DNA of 30,920 nucleotides from a virus. Under the pieces are notes generated by a model. It saw only the letters and a program-made list of their open reading frames with translations, had not been told where the DNA came from and did not search any database. Where the stretch lies: the IMG/VR virus record IMGVR_UViG_3300006916_000211, positions 1 to 30,920 of that record. One strand, written 5' to 3'. Positions 4,765 through 14,800 of the stretch are shown one piece after another. The number at the start of each line of letters is the position of its first letter. Within the stretch, counting starts at the first letter, position 1. The position numbers and the translations under genes are program-made.

Positions 4765-5304
4765 ATGCATTATAACATTTTAAATGAAATTAAAGAAAAC
4801 GCAGGCTTTAACAAAAGTTCTTTATTCTTACTACCAATGCTAGGATTAGATAAAGACATTAAACCTTTAAATACTTATTTAGGTTTTGTAGATATTGAGC
4901 TTGATAACCCTTTAATTTTATTATTTTCAAAAAAACAAAAATACTATGAACAATGGCATAACAAATTAATAGAACATAAACTATATGATTTTAGTATAGA
5001 GGAAGATGATTTTGTATATTATATATTTAATCTGTATCCAATTGAAGAGGACTATAACAAAATAGTAACAGGAAACTATTCTAAAATTAGTAGTCCTCTA
5101 AAGAACATACTAAATATTATAGGGAATCCATTAGTACACATTGCTCTAAATCCTGAATTATTTTATAATGATCTGGCAGAAGAATTAAATACTTCTCCAG
5201 AAGATATAAAAAATAATGTAGAGATTGTTACTAAACCATCAGTTAAAAATGAATACATATACATCTCAAAAGATGTAAAAGAATTAGTACTTGCTAATAT
5301 ATAA
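4765..5304 (+). CDS. Hypothetical protein (179 aa), last gene of the + strand block
   Basis: No family is recognised. The protein starts MHYNILNEIKENAGFNKSSL and is rich in aromatic and acidic residues, with a central run FSIEEDDFVYYIFNLYPIEE and a segment SSPLKNILNIIGNPLVHIAL that could be a hydrophobic helix around residues 110-130. The composition suggests a soluble alpha/beta protein. It begins 13 bases after the previous stop and its own stop is followed within four bases by the hairpin of the convergent terminator, so it closes the operon. It may be produced together with the two preceding genes. Confidence 0.7.
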   Translation: MHYNILNEIKENAGFNKSSLFLLPMLGLDKDIKPLNTYLGFVDIELDNPLILLFSKKQKYYEQWHNKLIEHKLYDFSIEEDDFVYYIFNLYPIEEDYNKIVTGNYSKISSPLKNILNIIGNPLVHIALNPELFYNDLAEELNTSPEDIKNNVEIVTKPSVKNEYIYISKDVKELVLANI

Positions 5305-5305
5305 A

Positions 5306-5341
5306 ACAAAAGAGGGGAGTTAATAGCTCCCCTTTTTTTTA
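5306..5341. terminator. Bidirectional terminator between convergent operons
   Basis: A hairpin with a 12-bp stem: 5308-5319 (AAAAGAGGGGAG) pairs with 5327-5338 (CTCCCCTTTTTT), one G-T pair, loop of seven bases (TTAATAG). T runs follow it on the + strand (5333-5340), and T-rich sequence (CTTTTGTTTT) follows it on the - strand. The T tract on the right reaches the TAA stop of the 1,953-aa gene, so it serves both operons with no spare sequence. Confidence 0.9.
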
Positions 5342-8300
5342 TTCTTTCCCACCTTCGATGGTCTTAGCCCACTTCCAGTCCCTTGGTAAATACTGTAAAT
5401 TACTTTGTATTTTAGCAGCAGGATCTAATACCATACCATTAAAACCATAAGACCTTCCTATTATGTTGTATATTTTCCAAGCACCTTTGTTCTGCCACCA
5501 ATAAGGTCCAGCTTTTTTACCAATTAAAGATTTATCTCTATTTTCATGCACTCTGTACAATCTATTCCCCTCAAGCATTTCTTCTATTTCTTCTTCTTCT
5601 GTTAAATAAGAATTATCAGCAGCAAACTTAAACGCTCTAGTTAGTTCGGCAGGAATACCACCAAAGAATGGAGAACTACCTGTCATATAACCAGAAACAG
5701 TATGTAATAAATCAGGAGCAAAGAAAGTTTCATTTTCTCTTTCTACTTCAATTAATAAATTAATTAAATGCAGCTTTGTATATTCTTTTAAATCAAATCC
5801 CTTACTAGCAACATCATCATCAACCCACGGCAAATCGGGTAATTTAACATTATCAGACCATTTTTTAAATTCAATGCCACTCCTACCACCTAATTCATCA
5901 ATTGTAAATTCTTCATCATCATCATCACTTAATAAACCAGTAAAAGTCATAGTCAATAAACTACCTATTGTGTATCTAATAAGTTCTGTCATTAAAACAG
6001 CAGAAACTAATTGAGCTAAAGCTACGTATTGACGATAACCTATATTTCTTTTTTTGAATCCAGAATAACCGCTTTCTGCTATATCTAAACCAATCTTCAC
6101 AGCATCAATAAAGTATCCACGTTCTGCTCCACCTGTAAGCCAGTTTCTTCTTCTTTGAAGTTTTATTTTTTGATACGTAGGTGCTGATTTATCATATCTA
6201 ATTTTAGCACCATACCTATACATAGACATAGGTACAATAAATTTCATCATAGAAAATAAAACTCTACCTATTATAGTACGAGATATAAAATCACCTTCAT
6301 GATTTTTACCACCCATACCAACAGTTTTTAGCAAATAATCTTCTTGAGTTTTTATTAACTCTTTGATTTTTTTTCCTAATACTACATTACCGCTTTCATC
6401 ATAGCTAATTTTAAAATCTTCAGGTACACCTTCTTTAGTTTGAACTTTGCCGTCAACTACTTCTACAGCATCATCTAACGTAGTAGACTTACCGTTAAGC
6501 TTAAACTTAAACTTTTTATTATTCATAAAAGCATAAGATGCCTGATAGTTAAAAGAGTGAGTAAGTGTAGTTCTTAAGTAATAACCAATCCTAAAAGAAA
6601 CTAAATCATTTAGCATACTTCTGTTACCAGCATCCGCCTGCATTTGTAAATATTTATCAGGAGATGCATTCAAAATATCCATTAATTGCATTTGAGCAGT
6701 CTTCTCTCTAGCAGAATAACCTCTAGACTGATAATGGAGTAATGTTTTATTTGCTTTAGCTGCACCTACAACAAAATCAACAGGCGTTACATAATTTTTA
6801 AAATCCCAAAGTAAATAAAAAGCTTGTATTTGACCAGAAGCATAGTTTCTTATACCAGCTACTGGATTCAACATAAAGAATTTTCTACTTGTCCATTTAG
6901 AAGCTTTATCAACCCATTTACCCCATACACTACCTTTTTGACCTCCTTTTAATTGTATACCTCTAATGTATCTATCAACTATATCAGAAACATTTTGAGC
7001 AGTATTTCTATCTTCTTTATTTTTACTAGCAAGAGATACAAAAGAAGATTTAAGCTTAGCATTTTTTAAAGTACCATCGCTATTAAATTCAGTTAAAGTT
7101 CTCTGCACAGTATTAGCATAGGGAAACAACTCATTAGCAACTTCAAACTCTTGAAGTGAATGCTGATACCTTTGCATTGTTTCAAATATATCAGTACTTA
7201 ATTCATTGAGAGGTAATCCTTCCCAAACACCAATAACTGGCCTATCTACTTCATTAATAGTTTTAGAAGTAAATGTTTCACCAGATCTTTTATCAAATCT
7301 AACACCTTCGTCAAAATCATCAGCTCTTGTTGTAAACATGTCACCCATTCTGTAAACACGTCTTCTCCAATAACCTTTAGTAAAATAATCTTCAGCTCCA
7401 TTCTTTCTCAACTTCGGATAAGAAATATAAAGCTTTTTATTATTAGGTTTATTTTTTTGATTATCTAAATGCCAATCTTTTACATAGTTTAATAAGTCCC
7501 ACATAGGTCTGTTATTATTAAACATATCATAGTAAGATTCATTTCTATACTCTGATGATTCTTTAGGCAACCATTGACCTTTATTAGTTTTATTAGCGAC
7601 TACCAAATTACCATTGGCATCTACAAAATCTTTTTCTATTTCTTTAGTTTTAAAATCTTCTTTAACTTCTCTATTTTGAAAGTTAAATCCAGGAATTCTT
7701 AATGTATTATTTCTATCTCTTAATAATTCAATATCATTTCCAAATTCATCTTGTAAAGAAAAAGTATTATAAGCATCTTCATCAAGAGGTTGTGAAAATT
7801 GCCAGACAGATGTATTTCTCAATATAGTTACGGTAATATTTTTACCATCAGGTTGTTCTTCTTGTCTTTCAATTTCAATATGATTGTTTTCTATAAACGT
7901 ATCAAAGTCAGAATTTATTCCGCGTAACTCATTTAAAAAAGATTTATTATAACCTTTAAACAATTCTTTTATATGTTTTTCTTGAACAATATAATTGTCA
8001 TCTAAATTAAAATCATCATCGCTTATTTTTATAAGAAACTCATCCATTACTTCCTTAAAGCCTGAATCTGAATCATAAAACTCCTGAAAAGTATTTAAAT
8101 AATGTATTGTAAAAACACTTTGACTCATTTCAGATAATCTTTTTTCTATATCAATTAATTCTTTTTGATCTTCTTCACTAATTTTAAAAATAGAAAGACC
8201 TTCTCGCATTGTATCTAAATAAGAATCCAAAAGATCTTGTTCATAAGACTCTAAAACGTAGCCTTCAGAATAACTATTCCATAATTCAAAAAACTCTTCT

Positions 8301-11200
8301 AATTCATTACCTGTTAAACCTTTTCCAATAGCAGAATACAATTCTTTTTTAGATGTTTCAATTGCTTGTTGTAAATCACGCAATAAAATCTGTTGACTAG
8401 GAGTAAGTTTATAACCATTATACTGACCAGACTCATCTCTAGTCATTCTAATTATTTCATAAACTCTCTCATAGATTTCACTTAAATCGACTATCTTATC
8501 ATTTTTTTCTTTTATAGGAGCAAGTATTTCTTCTCTTCTTTCTAATAAGTATTTTCTTTCTTCATAATACTCATCAGAAATAGAAACTGTAGTATTTCTA
8601 TCTATCCATTGATTTAGTAATTCTTGTTGAACCTCTAAACTTCTAGGTATTTGATTACCATCGGCATCAATTTCATATTTAGAATCTTCAACAGCTTCAT
8701 TATACTTAGCTTGAAATAAAGCAGCATCTACTGTTGATTCATAAAACTCTTTTCTTCTATCGAAGTACTCTTTAAGTCTTTCAGCTATTAATAAATCATT
8801 CCCAGTTTTATAATCTAAGTTCTCATCAAGTAAACTTCTTAATCTAATTAATTCAGCAAACTTATCTGCACGAACTCTATCAATTTCTGGATTACTAATA
8901 GCATCAATAGGATCACCTAAGTAATTTAATTCCTTATAGATATCATCCATAAGCATTCTAGCTTGAGTACCTATATCATCTTGATACAATAAAGCTTCTA
9001 CATCATAAAAAGAATCTACATTTTTCTGAACAAAATTGTTTTTAAGTTCAAAAAATAACTCATTTTGAGCTTCATATAAAGCAGTCTTAGTTGTTGTAGT
9101 TTGCAAATTTACATATTTAATACTAGCTTCTTTTATTTTTTCTTTTAAGAATTTTAAACGACCTTCAAAATCTTTAAATGCTGATTTAAATTGCCATTCT
9201 AAATTTTCTTCTAACTCTAATTTATTATTTAATTGGCCAACATCAACCAACTCACCTAGTTCTCTTCCTAATTTTGGAGAATTTAAATGCCTTCTATTTC
9301 CCCAACCAGCAGCTTTCAATAAATCATTTAATTTATTATCAGCTAATAATTCTGCTTGACGAGCATTAGATTTTAAATTAACTTCATCTAAATATTTTTT
9401 TAAAAAAGAACTAAAAGAACCAACAATAGTATCTTGATTATACAAATAAGATTCAAGGCTGTTATTTAACATTTTTAAAATACCAGCTCTAGCTTCAGGT
9501 GCAAAAAATAATTCTTTGAACTCTTCTCTAGTAATTGAAAATCCTTTTATTTTTTTATTAAGTAATTCTAATCTTCTATTTCTTTCAGTAGTATTAAGAC
9601 TAGATCTAGCTTCTAAAGCGTTAAACTCAGAAAGTTCTTCTGGAGTTAATCCATAATACTCTGTATGAGCTCTTATATACTCTTGATCAGTTCCTGATTC
9701 TTTTAAAACGCGTAATTCATTTTCATAAAAAGATTGACCTTTATCAGATGTTTCTTGAATATGATCATACAAAACATCAATAGTAGATGAAATTTTCTTT
9801 TCATTAACAGCAGCATACAACTGATCAACTTTAAATTTAATTTCAGAAAGTTTTGTTGTAAGCTCTGATGTTATAAGACTAGGATATTCTGTTTTATTTA
9901 TACCAGCTTTTTCTAAATAATATAAATATTGTTCTAAGATTTCAGAAATAGTAAATAATTGTTTTATATCAGATAAACTATCTAAATTATTATTTCTTAA
10001 TTCTACAAACCTATCATTTAAAATATCTGCTATTTTTTCAATTTTTAAAACCTGACTAATAAATGTATTCAACCTATTAGCAATTTGCTCATTAGTTAAT
10101 ATTTGAGACTCTGTTAATTCAGAAACAAGTTTGCTTTTAGATAAACTTTCAGGTATTGTTTTACCAGCCATTTGTCTTAAAATCAAATTCATGTTATCTA
10201 TTAAACCATTTGCATCATCGTTAGTTAAATCTGCGTATATAGGAGAAATAGCGTTTTGATTTTTTAAATATACGCTTTGGTTTTCAATTGTTTCAGCAAG
10301 ATCATTTATTAAAGCTTGAAACTCTTCCTTAACTTGTTGATTAATAGCATCCATCTGAACATCATACTCTTTCATTAAGTATACAACGTCATCGACACTT
10401 AAAAAATCTGTATCTAGATTAATAGTATCCATATTAATCATAGTTACAAAATCTTTTAATTTAGTTTTACCAGACAGATTGCTAAGATCAATTGATTTAC
10501 CAAAAAATTTTCTTAATATCTTTTTAATATTATAAAATATATTACCTATTACAGTTCTATTCTTAATCTCTTCAGCATTAGCTTCTGTAAGGGCCTGAAC
10601 AACTATTTCTTCTTTAAACTCTTGTGAGTCTTTTTCATAATTATTTTCATAGTCTCTAACAACTCTATCATAAATAACCTGCCCTTTATTTGTATTTATT
10701 AAATCATTATACAGTTTATCAAATAACTCAGCATTATCTTTTGCTAATACTTTAACAACAGGATGAGCAAACTCATGAAAAACATTATCAGAACTATATA
10801 AACCGTCAGCAAAGTATACAGTTCCTTTAGAATAAAAAGCATTTATTTTAGATCCAGGTTTATTTTCATAAAAAATCACTGGAACATTCAATCTAGTAGA
10901 AAAATCTTCAATTGCTTTTTGTGAATTCTCAGAATTTGTTCTAGCAAATATTTGTTCAAAGCTAGAACGAATATCTTTTTCTGATAATTCTAAATCTGAA
11001 GTATCATCATAAACCTTAGATTCAATATTTAAATCTGCGGGTTTTGTAAATTCATTTTCTAAATCTTGAATAACTGCTCTTGGAGATCTTACTAAACCGT
11101 TATGTCTAACAACATCCGCCATTGCTGCATTCTCACCAACTATTTCAGAAAGTATATCAAACTTTCTTTTATCCTCTTCATTTGTAAAACATACAGCCAT
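5339..11200 (-). CDS. Giant polyvalent virion protein: N-terminal zincin, helical middle, C-terminal membrane-associated region (1953 aa)
   Basis: Residues 105-205 form a zincin-type metallopeptidase domain: strands VPVIFY and AFYSKGTVYFADG, then VFHEFAHPVV with H142, E143 and H146, and a possible third ligand at E197/E198 (FKEEIVVQAL). This strand-strand-HExxH order is typical of zincin domains in large polyvalent phage and plasmid proteins. About 250-1250 is charged and mostly helical, with long coiled-coil stretches. The C-terminal third contains FMLNPVAGIRNYASG (about 1443), a motif seen in large polyvalent-protein-associated regions, and hydrophobic segments near 1635-1655 and 1718-1757 ending in SDDDDEE. 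This fits a cargo protein that is ejected and meets the host envelope. The start ATG is one base after the upstream stop. The C-terminus (EGGKE) lacks the Cys ending of the other giants. Fold of the zincin is likely; role in ejection is inference. Confidence 0.8.
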   Translation of the reverse strand: MAVCFTNEEDKRKFDILSEIVGENAAMADVVRHNGLVRSPRAVIQDLENEFTKPADLNIESKVYDDTSDLELSEKDIRSSFEQIFARTNSENSQKAIEDFSTRLNVPVIFYENKPGSKINAFYSKGTVYFADGLYSSDNVFHEFAHPVVKVLAKDNAELFDKLYNDLINTNKGQVIYDRVVRDYENNYEKDSQEFKEEIVVQALTEANAEEIKNRTVIGNIFYNIKKILRKFFGKSIDLSNLSGKTKLKDFVTMINMDTINLDTDFLSVDDVVYLMKEYDVQMDAINQQVKEEFQALINDLAETIENQSVYLKNQNAISPIYADLTNDDANGLIDNMNLILRQMAGKTIPESLSKSKLVSELTESQILTNEQIANRLNTFISQVLKIEKIADILNDRFVELRNNNLDSLSDIKQLFTISEILEQYLYYLEKAGINKTEYPSLITSELTTKLSEIKFKVDQLYAAVNEKKISSTIDVLYDHIQETSDKGQSFYENELRVLKESGTDQEYIRAHTEYYGLTPEELSEFNALEARSSLNTTERNRRLELLNKKIKGFSITREEFKELFFAPEARAGILKMLNNSLESYLYNQDTIVGSFSSFLKKYLDEVNLKSNARQAELLADNKLNDLLKAAGWGNRRHLNSPKLGRELGELVDVGQLNNKLELEENLEWQFKSAFKDFEGRLKFLKEKIKEASIKYVNLQTTTTKTALYEAQNELFFELKNNFVQKNVDSFYDVEALLYQDDIGTQARMLMDDIYKELNYLGDPIDAISNPEIDRVRADKFAELIRLRSLLDENLDYKTGNDLLIAERLKEYFDRRKEFYESTVDAALFQAKYNEAVEDSKYEIDADGNQIPRSLEVQQELLNQWIDRNTTVSISDEYYEERKYLLERREEILAPIKEKNDKIVDLSEIYERVYEIIRMTRDESGQYNGYKLTPSQQILLRDLQQAIETSKKELYSAIGKGLTGNELEEFFELWNSYSEGYVLESYEQDLLDSYLDTMREGLSIFKISEEDQKELIDIEKRLSEMSQSVFTIHYLNTFQEFYDSDSGFKEVMDEFLIKISDDDFNLDDNYIVQEKHIKELFKGYNKSFLNELRGINSDFDTFIENNHIEIERQEEQPDGKNITVTILRNTSVWQFSQPLDEDAYNTFSLQDEFGNDIELLRDRNNTLRIPGFNFQNREVKEDFKTKEIEKDFVDANGNLVVANKTNKGQWLPKESSEYRNESYYDMFNNNRPMWDLLNYVKDWHLDNQKNKPNNKKLYISYPKLRKNGAEDYFTKGYWRRRVYRMGDMFTTRADDFDEGVRFDKRSGETFTSKTINEVDRPVIGVWEGLPLNELSTDIFETMQRYQHSLQEFEVANELFPYANTVQRTLTEFNSDGTLKNAKLKSSFVSLASKNKEDRNTAQNVSDIVDRYIRGIQLKGGQKGSVWGKWVDKASKWTSRKFFMLNPVAGIRNYASGQIQAFYLLWDFKNYVTPVDFVVGAAKANKTLLHYQSRGYSAREKTAQMQLMDILNASPDKYLQMQADAGNRSMLNDLVSFRIGYYLRTTLTHSFNYQASYAFMNNKKFKFKLNGKSTTLDDAVEVVDGKVQTKEGVPEDFKISYDESGNVVLGKKIKELIKTQEDYLLKTVGMGGKNHEGDFISRTIIGRVLFSMMKFIVPMSMYRYGAKIRYDKSAPTYQKIKLQRRRNWLTGGAERGYFIDAVKIGLDIAESGYSGFKKRNIGYRQYVALAQLVSAVLMTELIRYTIGSLLTMTFTGLLSDDDDEEFTIDELGGRSGIEFKKWSDNVKLPDLPWVDDDVASKGFDLKEYTKLHLINLLIEVERENETFFAPDLLHTVSGYMTGSSPFFGGIPAELTRAFKFAADNSYLTEEEEIEEMLEGNRLYRVHENRDKSLIGKKAGPYWWQNKGAWKIYNIIGRSYGFNGMVLDPAAKIQSNLQYLPRDWKWAKTIEGGKE

Positions 11201-11201
11201 A

Positions 11202-11831
11202 TTAACACTTTTTGTTACGTTCTTTAATAATATTTTCTACACTGTTATAATCAACACGTGCATTATTGGTTTGAGCACTCTCATCAAAATAAAAATCTAA
11301 AGTTAGTTGTTCAGCTTCAGATTTAATTTCTCTTTCAGTTTCAGCAAATTCATTAATAAAAAATGAAAATGATCTTTCTTCTTGTTCCCGCAAAGCTACA
11401 TTAGAAGCACTATTCATTTCTGCCATTAACTCTTTAGTAAAAGCAACACTATTCATTTCTGCTAAAGTCTCAGCAATGTCTAGATCATAAATAATAGATT
11501 CTCTAGCAGCCATAATTGAACGAGGAACAGATAAAATTACAACAGCTTTATTCCAGTAATCATATTCAACTCTAGCCCATCCATCTTTATAGTTTTCACC
11601 ATATGTTTCTTCAGCCCAATCCTCAACCTTATCTCTTAACTTATTTGCTAAACTAACAACTTGAGGTTTAGTAAGACCTTCTCTTTCGTATATATTAATA
11701 GTATCATTTACAATTTTATATACAGGCTTTTTATCAGTAACCTTAGCTGCAACTTCTTCTAATGTAAGATTCAAAAGTCTTTGCATTTCTTTTAAATCAT
11801 TTACCCTTTGATCTTCTATTGAACACGCCAT
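11202..11831 (-). CDS. Hypothetical protein between two giants (209 aa)
   Basis: A small acidic, mostly helical protein placed between the 3,837- and 1,953-aa genes with spacings of two bases and one base. It starts MACSIEDQRVNDLKEMQRLL and ends IIKERNKKC. A beta-rich centre (WARVEYDYWNKAVVILSVPR) is flanked by helices, and the phrase AEMNS occurs twice within about 15 residues (LAEMNSVAF and MAEMNSASN), encoded by a 16-base direct repeat. No enzyme motif is visible. Coupled translation with the giants suggests a stoichiometric partner, such as a chaperone or a minor virion protein. It shares the terminal Cys features of the neighbours. Confidence 0.8.
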   Translation of the reverse strand: MACSIEDQRVNDLKEMQRLLNLTLEEVAAKVTDKKPVYKIVNDTINIYEREGLTKPQVVSLANKLRDKVEDWAEETYGENYKDGWARVEYDYWNKAVVILSVPRSIMAARESIIYDLDIAETLAEMNSVAFTKELMAEMNSASNVALREQEERSFSFFINEFAETEREIKSEAEQLTLDFYFDESAQTNNARVDYNSVENIIKERNKKC

Positions 11832-11833
11832 TA

Positions 11834-14800
11834 TTAACAGTTTTTATTTTGAGCATTCTTTATATCTTCTACTGTATAGTTTGCCATTCTAACAAAAGTA
11901 TACTCTATAGCATATGGATATTGACCTACTAACCTATCAGTAACATCTTTAGTCCATCCTTCTTTTTGCCAAGTAGCATCTTGATACTCTTGTGTAAATT
12001 TAGCAACATTTGTGATTTTAACAACCGCTTTTCCTGGAAACTTTCCAGTACTATCGAACATTAATACCTCTTGACCTACTAAATCTGATACCTTATCTAC
12101 ATTAGCAGCTTTCATATAACGAGCTATTTCTGTTTTGCTGCGGGTACTTCTAGTTCTTGAACCATCAACAACCATTTCCATAGTAGACTTGCCTTTAAAT
12201 TGTGGCATCATAGTTCTTGCTTTCCAAGTATTTCCATCTTTATAAGTTGAACCATCAGCAAAATTTTGTTCTATTACTAATGAAGGTATACCTGTTTCTA
12301 TTTCATTTAAATTTCTAAATGGAGAGATAAAACCATTTATAGTAATATTATTAGTTCTCTTTAATAGATTATTGTTGTCTACAGTAAAGATCACATTATT
12401 TACAGAAAGAGATGGATTAACAACATAGTTATATATTTTACCATTAGTTGTGTTTTTTAATCTAATAGAAACATGTTCAGGATTTGTTTTATTTCTAGAA
12501 ATATTTAAAACTTCCGTTTGAGATTTAACTACTTCATCATTTATAACAAATTCAACAAATAAAACATCACCTTTTTTAACTGGTTGTGCATCTCTACTTC
12601 TTTCTCTATTTACTCTTTGCTGACTATCAGCTTGACGTTTGCTTATTACTTGCGCTCTTATTTCCATTAAAAATCTTTCTAGGTAAACGCTTTGCAATCC
12701 AGAACCTTCTACAATAGGAGAATTAGATGACGCTATCAAAACTTCTTGAAACTTATTTCTAAATCCAGGAGCTTGATCATTTGTAAAGTTTATAAAAGAC
12801 ATAAAATTAGCTTTAGCCATAGCATAACCAATCCCATCATTTAATTCATTTTGATTTAACTTATTTAGTTTATTGTTTAAATCTTCAGAGTAAAATGATT
12901 TTCCAAGAACCTTGCTTACAGAAACAGATGGTTCATTAAACTTATGTAAGTCTACTGCTTGTTCTTTATATGTATCATTTACAACTTCATAATATTTACC
13001 AAGATCAGTATATCTAGCCATTGGATAAAAACCTTTTTCTTTTAAATAATCTAATGCTAATTGATCTACACCAGAAGCATCACCAATAAAGAATGTAGTT
13101 ACTCCAGCTTTTAATGCTTGATCTATATATTTTTTATGATAATCGTTAAATGTTTTTTCAACATTAGCTTCCCACTGTTCTTTCTTCATTACACCCTTAT
13201 AGGCATTTTCAAAAATACCTGATCCAAATATCCAAACTTTATCGGAAGATTTAAATTTAATCCTGTTACCTGCTAATTTAGTTGGATACTTTTTATTAAT
13301 AGAGTTTACATAGGCCTTAGACGAAGATTGATATTTAGGTGCTGCACCTTCAGTTGCTCTACCTATAGCTACAGTAGAACTATTTGCCATTGCCTCATCC
13401 TTAACTGAATATTTTTTTAATATTTCAGAATCAGATATAGAAATATTATTACTTGTTTGTCCTTTAGATACAATTAATGCTTTAGCATACTTTCCGCTAT
13501 TGTCAATATTTAAATAATTATTGAGGGCTATATCCAACTCTTGTTGAGAACCATTTTCTGGTGCAATAAATTTACTATTACTTAAGATAGCTATTTTTTC
13601 ATCTTGAATACTTTCTAGGTATTCAGTATTAATACTACCATCATCATTAAATATATCATCTACATTTAATTTTACAAAACCAGCAGGTATGTTTTTAAAT
13701 GAAGAATATACTCCTACATTCTGATAAGACAATGCTGTGTTTATAACACCATCTTCTACATTCTCTACAGTATCGGAAATGTAGTTTACACCCTTACCTC
13801 TAGTTCTATACGCATTCTCATCTTTAGATACTCGATCAAAAAGTTCAGCAAATACATTTAGATATGGTACATCTAATTCTGATAATTTTTGACCTTGATT
13901 TAATAGTTTAGAATACTTATCTAATAACTCAGTAATTTTATTAACGTCATATGCACTATCAATAGATGTAGAAAAAACAGACTCATCTATAATTCTAGTT
14001 AAATTATATTTACCTTTAGTTAATCCAGATTGCATTAAAGCATAATTAGTAAATTGACTAAAGAAATCAGATACTTCTGGAATAGGACTATTAATTAATT
14101 CAATTAAATTTTCTTTATAAGCTCTTATTATACTTCCATCATCATCAGTTAATTTATCTAAAAATAAATTAGCATTTTTTTCAAATAAATCATATCTCAA
14201 ATCCTGAAACAACTGATTATGTAAAAGACTTTCTCTATGTTTAACTTGAATATTTTTAAAGATTGTAGCAAATCCTAAAGTATAATTAAACATTGCTACG
14301 TTATTTCCAGAATAAAACAAAGCCATCTTTTTAATAGTTCCTTTTTTAGTAAAAGATCTATCACCGATGTTGTTAAAATAATAAAACTTGTCTTTAAATT
14401 CTTCATCAGACATTTCTTCAACATCAGCTTCTATTCTTTGTCTTTCTATTTCATATCTAATATAATGGCCATTAGTAGGAAAAACATCTAATATACCAGT
14501 TAAACCTAAATTATATAACTCATCATCAATTGCTTTTTCAATTAAATTAGAATTTACAGACACATTAAAACCATCAATTGATATAGCTTGTTCTTGTTCT
14601 AAATTTTCTGAAATTCTAAAATCTTTATAAGAATTATTTCTATAAATTGAATTTTGAAACAAAAACCAAATAAAGTCGTTCTTAAAGTTATTATAATGGT
14701 ACGCTTTATCAACTCCTTTTGGTCTAAAAGAACTAATTGATTTTTTAATTACAACTGAATTATTACGAACTCCAAAATACTTACTCAATAAATCTAATAT

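Noticed and set aside
11400-11475. 16-base direct repeat inside the 209-aa gene as a mobile-element scar
   Set aside because: It is in frame, encodes repeated AEMNS in a helix and is better explained by a small internal duplication.
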